64,000 nt of DNA. Origin: Lepisosteus oculatus. Its lineage: Eukaryota > Chordata > Actinopteri > Semionotiformes > Lepisosteidae. A program made the translations under genes and the position numbers. Where the stretch lies: contig NC_090712.1 of assembly GCF_040954835.1 (NCBI RefSeq), positions 3,543,284 through 3,607,283 on the forward strand. Direction: 5' to 3'. Below are positions 51,171-64,000 of the stretch, piece by piece; within the stretch, counting starts at the first letter, position 1; every line of letters starts with the position of its first letter. The notes beneath the pieces are model-generated. The model was not told where the DNA came from, ran no database searches, and worked only from the letters and a program-made list of their open reading frames with translations.

Positions 51171-52349
51171 TCGCATGTAGCGTTTAATTTATAAGGGAGG
51201 TGTGAGGCGTCTTTTTATGAAGCGCCTAGTCTTCCCTCGTACCCACGCATTATTTTTTTTTATAAGCAAAGATGACGACATGAAAGCATGAAAGGACCGA
51301 CGCGCGCTAATAATACATACACCATCAAATAGACGCAACCATTTTAAAACATCGCTACATTATAACGATGTTTTTCCTCTCTTAATGCGCACACATATAC
51401 GACTCCCCTAATTATTTTAAAAATATAGTTGAAATTCACGTAAAATGTGCATGTACAGATATGATACGTTATTACTATAAGCTTTGGTTAAACATTAGTT
51501 CACACTCACACGTTTTAGACTTTTTAAAATAATGCTAAACATACACTACAGCATCTTTCATCACTATATGTCACAGGAAGTGCCTTTTTCCTCTACCGGT
51601 GCTTGGTTTGTCGTCCAACGTGATCGTGTCGGATATAGAGCGACTTCTCACTCTGTGAAGACCAGGAACTGAAAGAGAACTGGTGAAGTTCCCTCGTTGC
51701 TCTGCCGAATTTAATGCTTTATTTTCGGAAACTCACCATCTTTTTACGCGACCAATGGGCACACGTTTTTTTCCCTTAAAAAAAGATCAGGCAATCAATT
51801 GTTAGCAGACCCTGTCATCTAGAGACAACCCGTAAACTAATAACACAGCTTGGCTTGAATTTACCGCATCTGCCTCACAAAATCTGCATTTTGATCTTAA
51901 CGGTATTAAAAGATTAACACAATCTCTTATTGCAAATATTTACTAACAACGTTCGGTGCTTGACGGGTTAATCAAGGTGGCGCAGCACATAGCTATTAAA
52001 GACGTTATTGTCACTATCAATAGGATTATAAACCACTGTACACGTTTGTTATAGTGGTCGAGTGATTTACAAAATAATGGCTTAGTACTGAATAACGTAT
52101 AAGCACAGAAATCCCGTCCAATCGGTAACAAAAATATGAAAACTCCGTGGTGAAAACGTACGCCGTGCATACTCTTAGCCGCTCCATTTTAAAGCGCAGA
52201 AAATGTCCGTCACCTACATAGTCTGACCTGCAGTTTTAAGTCTTTTCAGTGCCTGGAGGAAAGACAGCACACATTCTGGGTTTACACACACACATCACAG
52301 CAATCGGAGCTACGCGTCAGGGTTTGCCAAACTTGACTGAAATTAAATC

Positions 52350-52640
52350 GAGGATGCCGAGGACGCAGGGTGCCCTGGCAGTTAATACTGCCGTCTCCCA
52401 GCTTCCGCGTCCCTGGGATTGATTCCGGACTGGAGGGACCCTCTGTGTGGAGTCTGCATGGATCTCGCAGCGTATCCATGGGCTTTCCCTAGGAGGCCGG
52501 GTTTCTCCCACCTCCCAGAGACAGGCTGGTGACATTAACTGGCCTCTCTCAATTGTCCCCTCCCGAGTGTGAGCAGCCCACAACACCCAGTGCTACCACG
52601 AAAGACTCCAGGGCTGGCGTCCGTCCTGCAGGGCTTATTC
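52350..52640 (+). repeat. SINE-like repeat, family A, diverged copy
   Basis: The core TGTGTGGAGTCTGCATGG is preceded by a B-box-like GGGATTGATTCC; the tail includes CCAGGGCTGGCGTCC. It lies in the spacer between traf5 and rcor3. The surrounding 51.2-52.9 kb shows no gene. Confidence 0.6.
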
Positions 52641-53101
52641 ACATACAAGTACTGCCGTTAACACGGAGCATGAACCCCTATGACCGAACATGCCCAATTA
52701 GTGCTCTCCGTCAGCTCTGCAGTACCATATACACCCAAACCCCCTCTTCCCAGCACTGCACAGATCCCATTCTGCACTTGTCATATTCGATTGCTTTCTT
52801 AAAAAGTGCACTTGCTAAAAGGAAATACAGTAACAAAAAAATCAATTAAAAAAACAATAGTGCAAAGACTACTTAGTTTAATGCATTGTTATAACATCTA
52901 GCATGTAATGGATGTAACCATCAAATAGCAGTAAACCATGACAGTTTATACATGCACAGACAATACATACAATTTAAGTACTTTTTTAATGCCTTTCACC
53001 TTGCAAAGTACATTAACTATAAACAGAGGGTACTTCCACTATATACAAACAGATAACCTATATTGCAGTTACATTTTGAGGTTTTCAAAAATTGTGTGCT
53101 G

Positions 53102-55625
53102 TTTATTCTAAGTACAGTACAGGGACCTTTATTTTAAATTTTAAGTAGCACTTAAAACAGAGTTACAAAGTACGGAAAAGTAATAACGTAAAAGATGTTT
53201 TCCCCCGCAGTCTCTTTCCCTAAGGACAGAGAGGTAGTTACATAACCACAGTGTAGCAAACTAGCTTAATATTATTATGTTCAAGTCTTGTTAAGATTCC
53301 AAGATCTATACTATGAAATGCTACACACCGTAACAATTGAATACAGAAACTGAGCCAGGCCTACCGACTAATCTAAGGTTCAGTAACGGTCCAGAGACCA
53401 CCGTCTTTGGAACATGTTAGTTACAGAAAGTAAGAAGCTCATAGCTAAAATACGTGGTGAAGACCAGGAATGTCATTGAGGCTGCTTTACGGTACAGTTC
53501 GACAGGTAAATTCAAGCCTGGGACATCAGTAAATCAAAAGCTTTAGTGTCATAAAACCATAAAAGCACTTCGGTCCTGCATTTCAACAACTTTTAAAAGT
53601 TATTTTTCATGGAAATGCATTTTAAAATGACATTCTCGCTTCACAGAGTCAAAGCTGAAAGGGCAATCTGGATCAAGATTAGGTTCTGTATTCCAATGAG
53701 AACTGGAAGTCTAAGTACCTCTCCGGTTTGTTTTTTTTAGAGTAACCTTTGATGGGGTCAACTCAATTCGATGGTACTTCCATCTGTTCCGCCTTAAAAA
53801 TCTTCTTCAAAAATACCTCTAACGCTTTTGACAGAAAAAAAAAAAAACAGAACTGGGATAAAAATGAACAGTGGAATTTCAATCAAAAGCAAAAGCATTA
53901 AGCAAAGAGTCATTCCAGAAATTATTTTTAAATAAAACAAATATCAAAAACCTAAAAAAATAACCAAAAGAATGAAAATGCTACTCTCTAATTAACAAAA
54001 GGAATGATTTTTACAAGACATTGATCTGAAAAACAAGCACAATACTTTTAAGATGCATTCTGAAAGAACAGTAAAAAAAAGTCCAAAGAGGGTCTTGATT
54101 GAAACTGAAGCAGAAACATTAAGGCAAATTAAACCAGCAATGAGTACCAGAAAAACTGCCTACAGCCATGAAGAAACAGTGGCAAACAAGAACAGCTTAG
54201 GCTTGGAACAGGTTCATGATCGTGAAAGAAACGTCTTACTGAAGTATTCATCTTCCAGTCATTCATGTTCATTTCCATATTTTGTTTTCCTCAAATGCTC
54301 ATGATTAAAACAGGGTTTTTTTGCACTTGGTAACCTATGAAGCCTTTTCAGGAATTAAAAATGAACACTTAACCAGATAGTAAGTTACCAACAGCAGCTT
54401 TTCACAACCATCTCCCGCCTGCATCATCATTCCTTTCACATACACTTGCACTATAGTTAAAAAATGCTTTCCAAGCACTAAGAGCATAAGGTAGCGGTTA
54501 CGACTCCACAAGTTCAAGTGAGCTCCGATCCTTTAGCACATACTCTATTTTCCATAGCTTACTGAAAGAAAGGGAAAGCATTTGTTCCGATGCCAGCCAA
54601 GTTTCAACATTAAAAAGAGGGAAAGACACTAAATGCCATTTAATGAAACAATATAGGTTCAACAAAGAAATATTCCTGTTTCCGAAAAGACAACCCACTG
54701 AAATACAAACACCTCAAAATGGAATGCAACGCTTTTAAAACATTAGGTTTTTTTTGTTTTCCCTTCTCGGCAATTATTAAAATAAATAAATAATTAGAAA
54801 ACAATCTTTCAATATCTGCTCCCAAACGTCAGTCCTCCATTACCCGAGTGTACGGGCAAGGCTGACGCATTCGGTTTCCAGTTTCGAGATCTAGTTGGGC
54901 ACTGCTCATCTCACTCTATGCTAGAAAAGAGAAATACAACTTTAAAACAACAAAAAAAATACTTCTGTGTACTTAAGAGCACTTTTATGGTGATAATTAT
55001 TCTGCGCATATGCAAAATTAGTCAGGAGTCCATAGCACCAAGTAGAAAAATAAATAACTGCTTATATACACAAGACCAATAACTATTAGTTCTATATTAA
55101 AGAAATCAGCATTTTGATACAGTAAATAACTGAGCTATTAAAAAAAAGAAAATCCAGCACATATCCATTATTTGTTTTACGCTCGTAACGTAAAATACAT
55201 CTCCCCCAAAACGCTGCCTCTTACTTGATGCAGTACGTGTTAATGTCTTATTCCTGCTTTGTAGTGTTTTTATTTTGTTGCTCAAACCAAATGGAGAAAA
55301 AACTTTAAAAAAAAAAACCTTTTTGGTAGCTGGTTTCAGCAGAATGGGTTGGTCGATACGTGACGCTTAAGATTTTCCAGGAAAATAAAAAAAGGTACTT
55401 TACGGATAACATGAAAACACTCCCCCCCACCACCCCGGCTCGACGATTTGCTTATTTCTGAGACACAAACTCTTTGGACCGGCAATGCAACACACTGCGG
55501 CTCTCACCCTCTTGCAGTTTTGCACACTGTGCTCTGCTCCATCAGCATGAGCTCTACTCGTAGGAAATGAAAGGGGACATTTTCAGCGCTGCCTGTCCCG
55601 CGAGGGCTGTCCGCGCCGCGCCAGC
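53102..55625 (-). other. rcor3: rcor3 3' UTR
   Basis: A long AT-rich stretch follows the rcor3 stop codon. Minus-strand AATAAA signals (TTTATT on +) occur at 53102-53107 and 53128-53133, among others nearer the stop. The true end is uncertain. No repeat or coding signal was recognised. Confidence 0.4.
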
Positions 55626-55973
55626 TCAGTGAAAGGAGGACGACGGGGTCTCGGCCTGGATCCCGATCAGCGTGGGCAGCTGCTGGCCGCCGACGGCGGG
55701 CAGGACCGGCCGCGGGTTGAGGCGGGGAGGCATGGGGCTGGCCGGGCGGATGAGGGGCGGGGGCTGGTGCAGCGCGGGCCTGGGCTGCAGGAAGCGGGCC
55801 GGCTGCTGGAGCGGCGGGGGCTGCCGGTGCAGAGCCGGGGTGGCCGGGAGGGACGGCCGCAGCAGAGGCGGCGGCTGGTGCAGGGGGGCCGCGGGGAGCG
55901 CCGGGGCCGGGGCGGGCGAGGCCTGGGCGGCGGGGGTCGGGCCCAACGCCGGGGCCGCCGGGGCCACCTGGGC
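55626..55973 (-). CDS. rcor3: rcor3 terminal exon, Pro-rich tail
   Basis: It encodes about 115 residues from [17 protein letters not shown] to the stop TGA. Repeated QPPP[L/P] blocks and [15 protein letters not shown] match the RCOR3-specific tail, absent from RCOR1. Very high GC content; acceptor ctcgcccgcag. The long plus-strand frame over the same bases is an antisense shadow. Confidence 0.92.
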   Translation of the reverse strand, partial: AQVAPAAPALGPTPAAQASPAPAPALPAAPLHQPPPLLRPSLPATPALHRQPPPLQQPARFLQPRPALHQPPPLIRPASPMPPRLNPRPVLPAVGGQQLPTLIGIQAETPSSSFH

Positions 55974-58900
55974 CTGCGGGCGAGAGGATTAGTTCCGATT
56001 TGCATTTCAGTCACCACGCGTCAGACACTCAAACCTGTCACTTTCCTACACTGGTGCGATGCCGGATCAACAGTTGTTAAAGTTTCACATGCAGTCGGTC
56101 GCACACAAACGCACGTTAATCACAGTAACTCCATCAGTACAAAGATATAATCGACAGCACCAATACTCAATTGAGCACAAAGCAGCAGCACATAGTACTG
56201 TGACCGAAATGCAGACTAGACCCTTGTGAGTCAAACTCCCATAAGTACATTTTCTTATATAAATCGATTTCTTGACAGATGTGCACGCTCTTAAATCCAG
56301 CACTTGCCCAGTATTTTCAATCATGTTCGACTTTCACAAATTTCATGAAGCAAACTATTGCACAGAAAACAGTAAAAAGGCAAATAGCTTTAAGATGCAT
56401 TTAAACTGCATTTTCATTTTCCACCATTATAACGGCCATTTGAAAACTAGCGTTTACCTGGTAAATTTGATCAGTTTGGCTAGACTTTTGATTTGTACAG
56501 GCGTGCTTCCAATTTGGCTGTTCGGAGATTAGTGTCTAGCTAATCGAACGGTATCCGTCCTTCACCAAAGCAGCTCAAGGGACTAACAGACCCCTTAGAT
56601 GTCACAGGTGTAACAACCTCCCGAGTGCAACATTTGCACATCTGCCCATCCTGCTCCGGTACAACTCCGGATCTCGGAAGGGAGTGTGCTAGCGTTCGGA
56701 ATTGTTAAGAGCATTTTTCTTCCCTGCACAATTTGAGCCAGGAATGCTGGACACTCTCGTCCATCTGCCATGATGAAAACTTTCAAGGCAGCACGGGGTT
56801 TTGTGGGCGTACAGTGCTCATGGGCTTTAGGGGGTGCTGTCAAAGACAAGGGCGTTTCTCGCCTTGGGGGGGGTGGGGGGGGGCTCGGTTTTGGGAAAGT
56901 CAAGTAGAAAGCGCCACCACCTCCTCCTCCTCCTCGTCGGTACTCTTCCCTGACGGAGTGTTGGAACTGTTCTTCCCCTCCTCCCCCGAGGCCGCTGCGT
57001 CTCCGTTGGGGGCCCGCGTCCCCTGTTCTGCCTCCCACTCCTGCAGCACCTCCTCCAAGTTAAATCGACGACGGTAGTTCACAAAGAAGTTTTTTACCTG
57101 CCCTACGGTCTTATTACCGATAACGTCGGCAATAGCCTGGAAGTCTTTTCCATACTTCCGGACACCTACGGAGAGACAAACGCCACGTTCAGTTCCCCCG
57201 GCGCGAATCCAGCCATGCTGCGTTACCGGCTCACACACAAACGGTATGGTAAGGGCTGAAAGGAACATTTTAATGAAGAAATACAGTCTTACAGTATAAT
57301 TCCTGGAGTTAATCTTGGAAAAGACACTTGGCTTCCCCCCCTTGGAGTTTTAAAATTTTTGCTTCTGCTCAACCTGATAAAAGTATACCGGACTACCTCT
57401 AGCAGACATAACATTTCACGAGCGACAGAATATTTTCACAGTTGCCCAGAACGGTCCTACAACATTAACAAATGGGCAAAAGCCTGCACCTGTATCTGAT
57501 GGTTTTCCTTTAGAATGCAAGAAATGTTAAAGTCCTCACCCAGATTAAACCACCTACTGTGCTTGACTAAAAGTATTCTTACTTTTTGTTAAGCGCAGTA
57601 AGAAGGTAGTTTATTCTTAAAAACAGCATTTCAGTGACTGTTAGAACCGGTAATAAAAAGTGAATACTTAATAAAATGTATTTAAGAATAAAACAACTGA
57701 AAATGTACCTTGAACTGCAAGAAGCTGCTCATCTGTTGTCCAGCGAGCATTTACTTTCTGGGTGCACTACAAGAGAGAGACAGTCGTGAAGTTATATTTT
57801 TTTATTTCCCCATGTGCATCCTCAATAGGAGCATTAATTGTCTGTAAGGACAATCTGACATTTTATTAGCTGGGAGTAACATCAATGAGTACTGCTAAAA
57901 ATATATTTTCCATTTAATAATATTGTTTTACTTTTCCTAAACTTTTTTTTTTAATCTCTCTTATCTAGGCCATGTCTTACCCTGTCTCACCTATAAGGCT
58001 TTACATGGCTTGGCACCTCAATACCTGTCTGAACTTTTATCGCCCTACTCCCCACCTCGCAACCTCAGCTCTTCAAATTCTGCCCTCCTTACTGTCCCCC
58101 AAGCCCGTCTACATTGTATGGGCGACAGGGCCTTCTCCTGCTATGCCCCCAAGCGCTGGAACTCTTTGCCCAAGGATATTAGAGAGTCACTTTCTCTAAA
58201 CTCCTTCAAATCCAGACTCAAAACCTTCTTCTTCAGAAAAGCCTTTACTTAACTGGTTCCATTCTTCACCCCTCTGCTCTTCTTAATACCACCTTCCACG
58301 GTCTCCTCTATTGTTATTGTTGTATTGTTGTAATTTTAATTGTGTCCTATCTTGTGAAATCTTCTTAATTATTGTTGTAGTTTTCTTATTTATTGTTATT
58401 GTCATCATGTAAAGCGCTTTGAGAAGCCACCTTTAAAGGCGCTATATAAAATAAAGTTTATAATTATTATTACCCTATATCTTTATTCCAGAGGAAATTC
58501 AGTTCTAGCCTCATAAAACACAAGCATGCATGAGAAACATTTTGTTTTTACCTCATTCACAAGTATTCATCTTGGGGGGAAAAAAATGAGCTTAGTACAG
58601 TTTGACAGATGTGTCTTAAAATATGAAAACAGAAAATTACTTGCATACAAAGCACAAAATTAAATAACTTCCATAAATTGCACTATATCAGGGTTCATGT
58701 TCACTGCTTTTTACAATCTGAATCATCAACCTTTGTTATTTACCTCAGGAAGCCTGCAGTCATCAATACCTGCTTCCAGCTTCTGTTTTAGACCACTGTT
58801 AACCTGTTTAGCATTTTGAACCTTAAAGACAGTAAAACCAGACAGCATCATGAATAAACACAGTAATTGAATTTACGAATACCTGCACACAAAAAAATCT

Positions 58901-61900
58901 TACCAGTACAGCTGAAAACAAATCCCTGCAACACTGCACATTCACATTTCATATTTACATCCAACATCATTGATAATTTACAGATATACCAAACATTCAG
59001 CTATATATACAAGGAGTCTATAACAGCAGTTCCCAACCCTGGTCCTGCGGTCCAGACACTTCTAGAAAGAGCTTTTCTCTTTCAGCAGAGGTCCAGGCAC
59101 CACACTTGCATTATGGGAGGTCTCTGTAGACCTTAGGTTCCATTGGGTTGATGCCAGTTACAAATCCTATTCACTTCTTAATAGCTACAGGAAAACCAAA
59201 CATCTCCCTCACATGGAAAACTGAAATCGAGGAGGCCGATTCAGAATCCCCCTGGAGCAAAAGCCAGGAGAGCAATGGAAGTCCCCCAGGAACAGGGTGG
59301 GGAACCGCTGGCCACTGACACAGAGAGCCCCTTCTATCCCGTCGGGCAAGACTGCTGCTTCAGGCAGTGTGGCCCAGGATCCACAGTGCTGCACACCATT
59401 TTTATCACAGCAGGTCATCAAAACAACATATGCCCCCCCCCCCCGATCAGACAAGACCAGCATGCACGGCAGAAGATGGATTAGCAATACCTGTCTTTTC
59501 AGAGACACCAGCTCCATGTCCAGTTGCCGCAGGATCGTGTTGGCTGCGCTCGGGCTGCAGGAAACGGCCACCACGTCGTCCTGAGTCAGGTACATGCCTT
59601 TGGGCGGGCGGCACTTGGACCTCTGGGAGTGGTGTCGGTGTTGCAGGTTCTGGTGCTCCCGCCGGCCCAACCCAATCTTGCTGGGCTGGGTGGGCGGCTC
59701 GGAGTGACTCTGGAGGGGGAATGAAAATGTACAGCTTTATACATCCATGCACCCACTTTCGAACTGCCTCAAGGCAGGATACACCCTGGACAGGACGCCA
59801 GTCCGTCACAGGGCGGACACAGACACGCTCACACTCGCACCAGCGCCGGTTTTCCCAGAACTCAATGAACCTGCTGTACCAGTATGTCCCTGATCTGTGG
59901 GAAGAATCCGGAGCGCCCGGAGGAAACCCACAGGAACACGGGGACGGCACACAAACTGCATGCAGATAGCAGCCCGGCTCTGGAACTGAACCCAGGGCCC
60001 CCGTGCTACGAGACAGCAGAGCTAACCACTGCACCACCAGGCCACCCTGCTCCACCACAGCATAACAAGAGGAAGAGACAAAACCCACACAGCTGGGGGT
60101 CATGGGCAGGGCACACGTTAACTATTGGAAGAGAGCCTTTAAACGTTAGAAACAGTAGGTGTTTACAGGTACAGTAGCACTGAAGAACTGCAGAAGTTTC
60201 TAAGACATTGTTATATATATATAACAGCATATAGAGTTTAAATCTTAAATCTATGAAGTACTTTAACATTTTGACACGATATAATGCTAACTTATATGTA
60301 ATTTAGTACAATACAGCTTCAGGGACAGAGGCAGGTTTTTGTCACTGTGTTATAATTTTTAAAACATGTTTCCAAGCTGCCAGTATCACGTACTTCTGTT
60401 TTCCTTGCTCATGAGAAAGTGGTCAGCTGTATAAACAAACAGTTACCTCTTTTTTAGCCTCCTTGGTTGGGTCATAATCGCTGTCATTTCCTTCGTTAGG
60501 ATTGGCTTCTTCCATCTCTTCGTCACTAAGGTCAGAACAGTAAAAGCATTTCCCGTGTCATTACACCTTAAAACCGCACAAACACAATGCTCATTCGTGG
60601 TAAAAAAACCAACAACAACAACGACGCTCTGACGTCACCTTTCATCTTGATTGTTCCTGTTTGCCAGTTTTCTCGCCTGGCGATCCATCAGGCTGGTCCT
60701 GGAACGAGTTTTTTTCCAAGAATAGTAGTACTTTACCAAACTAGAAATGGATTTATCTGGTAGCTAAACGGAAAAAAGAAATTGTGAGAAACCAGAACAT
60801 TTATTTTCCATAACCTCCTAAAATCTTAGCTCTATTCTGAAATTGTACTATTTTGCATAAACTTCTGACTGTCTAGTTTGCTGAGGTGTTACCGATTATT
60901 GTCATTTTCTAGAGATGGGAAGGTTCAAGTCAGCTAAGATTAAAGAGCCCAATCCACCCATCCACTCATTCATTTTCTAACTGTGTTTCCCAGTACAGGG
61001 TTGAGGGGAGCCAGAGTCTATCCCGGCAGGTATCTGGCCCAAGCCAGGATATTCCCTGGACGGGACACTAGTCCATCACAGGACATACGCACGCCAGGGC
61101 CAGTTCTCCCTGATGACAAACAACCTGGCAGAAACCAGAGTAGGCATTGTAGCCCCATGAGAAAACAGGGAGAACACACACATGCTCAACACAGATAGTG
61201 CTCCAGGAACCGAACCCAGGACCCCAGCGCTGTGAGGCAGCAATGCTAACTGCTGAGCCACCTGAAGCACCCAAAGCTCTTATGTAACCTGCATCAGTAT
61301 AAAATGGGTATTTACTGTATTCTGCATGATAACTATGAGCTACTCAGATACTGGAACCCTTATTACTAAACAAAACATCCTGACAGTCATGCAGTGAGAC
61401 AGCAGTGTTGGAAGGGACATTCACCATTTGCTGAATCCTGTGAAAGCTTTTCCCATGAAAACTGAAGGCTTGTTCAAACAGCACTTTGTCTTCCACAGTC
61501 CACTCATCAGGAAAGGGTGTGAAGTTCGGAAGGTCAGCAAGCGACTTCTCGATATTGTGCTTGTGCCAAAACAGCATGCCCAGCGCCTGCAGGAGCAGCA
61601 AAATGTGAACACCGAGACTTTATCCTCTGCCAGAGATAAGGGCTTGTCAAATGTTACAGGCATTCCTGAAATGCTCTGCCGAACTTCGATACTGAAACCT
61701 CAGATCAGTTTTTCTACAAGCAAAGAATCAACTATATCCACATGTACGCATATATTTTAAGCCATCTACTTTCCTTCTGATCCTCAGGAGTTCATGGTCT
61801 TGAAACATGGAGCGCACACTTTCAAGACTAGAAATGGCTCCAGGCAACGATGCTATTCAACCAATTTTGCCTTGCGTTCGTTAATTCAATCATGCCAGGA

Positions 61901-63470
61901 CTGTCCCCCTCATCAACATTTCTTGAAGTCAACCTTTCATGTCCATCAGTCAACCTCGGCATTCATGTCAAGAACGCGGGGTCCACCCACGGCGACTCAG
62001 CATTCAGCACATGACCTGGCAAACTACTCCGGACCCCCACAGCCCTGTGGAGAGACGGCACCCCCTCTGTCCCTGCTCCCAAGTCCAGCTGCAGGGCTTG
62101 CTTGTCTAAGAAACCCGCCGGGAGAACTGTACCTGCTCGACATTGTAGCCGTGTTTTTCCTTGGCAATGGCAATGTACTCATCCACTGTGGGGGAGAGAA
62201 AAAAAACAAAACAAGGGGAGAGTTACTTTTAAAACTTAGAAATAAACCAACAGGGTGTCATTTATTTAGGAATGTGCATCTTTACATATATCTACGTTAA
62301 GACACAAAGAAATATTTCCTTATAAAAATATTACCGATATCTGTACTGCACTACTTACATTTCGTATCCGCTATCGCATGGTATGGAGACCAGACCAACA
62401 TGCCGCCGCTGTCTTTATCACTGTACTTCGTAGCACCTTCAGAAATGTAATCAACAAACGAGCGCATTAGTGTTTTCAGTTACACCCGAGTTACATGACC
62501 CCCCAGCATACTGAAGAGCCTGAAAAGTTTCATGCAACTAACGGCCCTGCATCAGAAACTGGAAACGGTGTTCAGCCGCACACTCGTTTGACTGGGTTTA
62601 CCGCTGACAGCAGTACCAGCGCCAACCGCGGAGTGAGAATTAATGGAAGCGGAGGAAATAAATACTGAATTTAAAAAAAAGTGTTTTTTTTTAATGTATG
62701 TTGTCTCGATGTTTTCTTTGATATTGGTTTTCAACGTCTTTTTAATTTTATTTGGTGGAGAGGGCGGGGCTACAGGAGCTCAAGCAAAACGAATACGTTA
62801 CCCAGCAGCAGAACAGCAACTATACGTCCTCACACCAACAGTCAACATTCACTCGTTTAGATATCAGCCGTACCCAAGAGTATATTAATAACAACGCCAC
62901 GCAAAACGTGATTTCACGCTGCCTACAATGTCTCTCGACAGGGAATCTTACGGACACCAATTGTTTGCACAATGTTGTATAAAATGCTAACCGCTCGGAT
63001 AAACTTGTTCAATAAACGGAGGCCAAATGGGTCAATCACTTCTTGATAATCGATTAGCTATTCCATTTTCCCCCCCCTAGGCTTTCAACAGGGGCTTGAA
63101 CCCCTTAACCGAGGCTATCTCCGTTCTGGTCAGGTACCGTACGGTAGTAAAATTTCATGATATAAATATCCTACCAGGATCGAAATCGGGAATACTCGCT
63201 TGATACTCCGTTCCCACTCGCATCCCCACATCTAGGAAGAAGCAATGAACACATATGAGCTACGGTTTTATTAATATGCATACACAATGGTGCTGGAAAT
63301 GTCAAACGTCTTGCAGGCTGTTAAAGAGCCGTGTTCGAGGCTATACCGTGCTCGTCGTCGCTGGCGCTCTCGTCAGAAAAATGTCCATTCGAGGCGTTAG
63401 AGGGGCTTTTCGTCCCGTTTGACCGTCCTTTTCCCAAATACTCCGACCCCTTCTCCATCATCCCAGGCAT
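55626..63470 (-). CDS. rcor3: RCOR3, REST corepressor 3 (CoREST family)
   Basis: Nuclear scaffold of LSD1/HDAC1/2 complexes acting on chromatin. Coding exons: 63470-63347, 63231-63175, 62436-62359, 62185-62133, 61586-61425, 60763-60639, 60525-60447, 59709-59491, 58821-58744, 57766-57709, 57165-56921, 55973-55626; 541 residues with all junctions in frame. The start is [20 protein letters not shown]2 spans residues 42-104 ([48 protein letters not shown]). SANT1 is in residues 105-185 ([36 protein letters not shown]). A linker and coiled coil known to bind LSD1 follow ([32 protein letters not shown]). SANT2 spans 335-400 ([28 protein letters not shown]). The tail is Pro-rich ([23 protein letters not shown]). 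RCOR3 rather than RCOR1 is chosen for [34 protein letters not shown] and the Pro-rich tail. Confidence 0.96.
57965..58475 (+). mobile_element. 3' end of an L2/CR1-type LINE with RT C-terminus
   Basis: The open frame 58010-58252 gives [20 protein letters not shown], then [20 protein letters not shown], typical of the C-terminal end of fish L2/CR1-group LINE polyproteins. It is followed by TAAAGCGCTTTGAGAAGCC, GGCGCTATATAAAATAAAG and an ATT-rich tail. It is inserted antisense to rcor3 between exons 57709-57766 and 58744-58821. 5'-truncated. Confidence 0.75.
59735..60062 (-). repeat. SINE-like repeat, family A, reverse copy
   Basis: On the plus strand it reads GGACAGGACGCCAGTCCGTC, GGAGGAAACCCACAGGAAC, CACAAACTGCATGCAGA and CTAACCACTGCACCACCAGG. 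This is the reverse complement of the family A head, core and tail. It is a fairly young copy inside an rcor3 intron, about 25 bases from exon 59491-59709. Confidence 0.7.
60950..61275 (-). repeat. SINE-like repeat, family A, second reverse copy
   Basis: Plus-strand text includes GGACGGGACACTAGTCCATC, GGGAGAACACACACATGCTC, AACCGAACCCAGGACCCC and GCTAACTGCTGAGCCACCTG. It lies between rcor3 exons 60639-60763 and 61425-61586. Confidence 0.7.
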
Positions 63471-64000
63471 TGCTAAATATTTATTTGCTTTTTCCCCTTG
63501 CTAAATTAAAATTATACGGCATGCAACATACTAGCGCAGCCGAGCAGAGCGTTTTTTTTCCCTTCTTTTAAACAACTCCCCTTTCTTTCTACGCAGCAGC
63601 GTCGCTGTGCAAATGTCAGATATTAATCCACCTCGCTATTTATTATTATGACCGCCTATCGGGTTGAAACGAGGAAAGAGGCCGCGACGTTTATCGAGTA
63701 GCGTGATTTTTTTTGCAGCAGCAGCAGCAGCGTGGGGGTGTAATTTCGCCTTCCCGGAGGCCAGCTGTTTTGTTTGTATTTTTTTTTTGTGTGTGCGCTG
63801 GGGGTGAAAACAACAACGGCAACAATAGGAGGCAGACGGACCTATTTCCTGCAGCGGAAGGAATTGCGCTGTGCTTGGCCGCAGTGAAGGCGAGCTGTGG
63901 CGTGAGCGTGTGCCGGCCGGAATGGAGAGGGCGAGCGCGCGCTGTGGGCTCTGCTGGAAGAGGTTTCGATTGTTACTGAGTGTTCTCTCAAAATAAACAC
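63471..64000 (-). promoter_or_regulatory. rcor3: rcor3 5' UTR and CpG-rich promoter region
   Basis: Upstream of the ATG (63468-63470) the sequence holds a (GCA)n run near 63716-63731, poly-T runs and a CpG-rich stretch from about 63840 to 63950. This fits a housekeeping-type promoter running to or past the window edge. The transcription start cannot be fixed. Confidence 0.5.

Noticed and set aside
55629-56150. 173-codon Gly/Arg-rich plus-strand open frame
   Set aside because: Antisense shadow of the Pro-rich rcor3 terminal exon.
59023-59055. Short sequence gcagttcccaaccctggtcc as a gene-specific element
   Set aside because: A reverse complement of the same motif occurs near 45868-45892, so it is probably the end of a dispersed repeat. 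Too short here to define the element.

Overview
The window is a vertebrate nuclear genome segment, most likely from a ray-finned fish. The reasons are split genes with GT-AG introns, vertebrate signalling and chromatin genes, and interspersed fish-type tRNA-derived SINEs and LINE 3' tails. The species cannot be named from the sequence. All protein identities rest on recognising family sequences by eye; no database search was run.

Layout, left to right. (1) 1-26693 (+): the 3' two-thirds of a MARK/PAR-1 kinase gene, best matched to MARK1, from inside the kinase domain to the KA1 domain. It includes two small in-frame cassette exons and one GC-AG intron. (2) 31346-31660 (+): MRPL57 (MRP63), a mitochondrial large-subunit ribosomal protein with an uninterrupted coding sequence. 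(3) 32566-36845 (-): an intact seven-exon cytosolic-type creatine kinase-like gene whose active site is broken at many canonical positions. (4) 40689-48357 (-), with a likely noncoding first exon near 51.1 kb: TRAF5, complete over ten coding exons (561 aa predicted). (5) 55626-63470 (-): RCOR3, a CoREST-family corepressor, complete over twelve coding exons (541 aa predicted). Its promoter region runs to the right edge.

The gene set is informative as a block. RCOR3, TRAF5 and MARK1 all lie on human 1q32-q41. Their 2R paralogues RCOR1, TRAF3 and MARK3 sit together on human 14q32 beside CKB, and MARK4 sits beside CKM on 19q13. The CK-like gene, tail-to-tail with MARK1 apart from the inserted MRPL57, is therefore best read as the creatine kinase ohnologue expected on the MARK1 chromosome. 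It appears to have survived here as a probable non-catalytic protein. This is the most interesting object in the window.

The genes share no operon-like function. MARK1 regulates microtubule-associated proteins and polarity, TRAF5 relays TNF-receptor signals, RCOR3 is a scaffold for LSD1/HDAC complexes, and MRPL57 acts in mitochondrial translation. Introns and intergenic DNA hold SINE copies, LINE tails, a hAT-like MITE, a foldback hairpin, a 31-bp minisatellite and short microsatellites. No rRNA, functional tRNA gene, CRISPR array or prokaryotic feature was seen.
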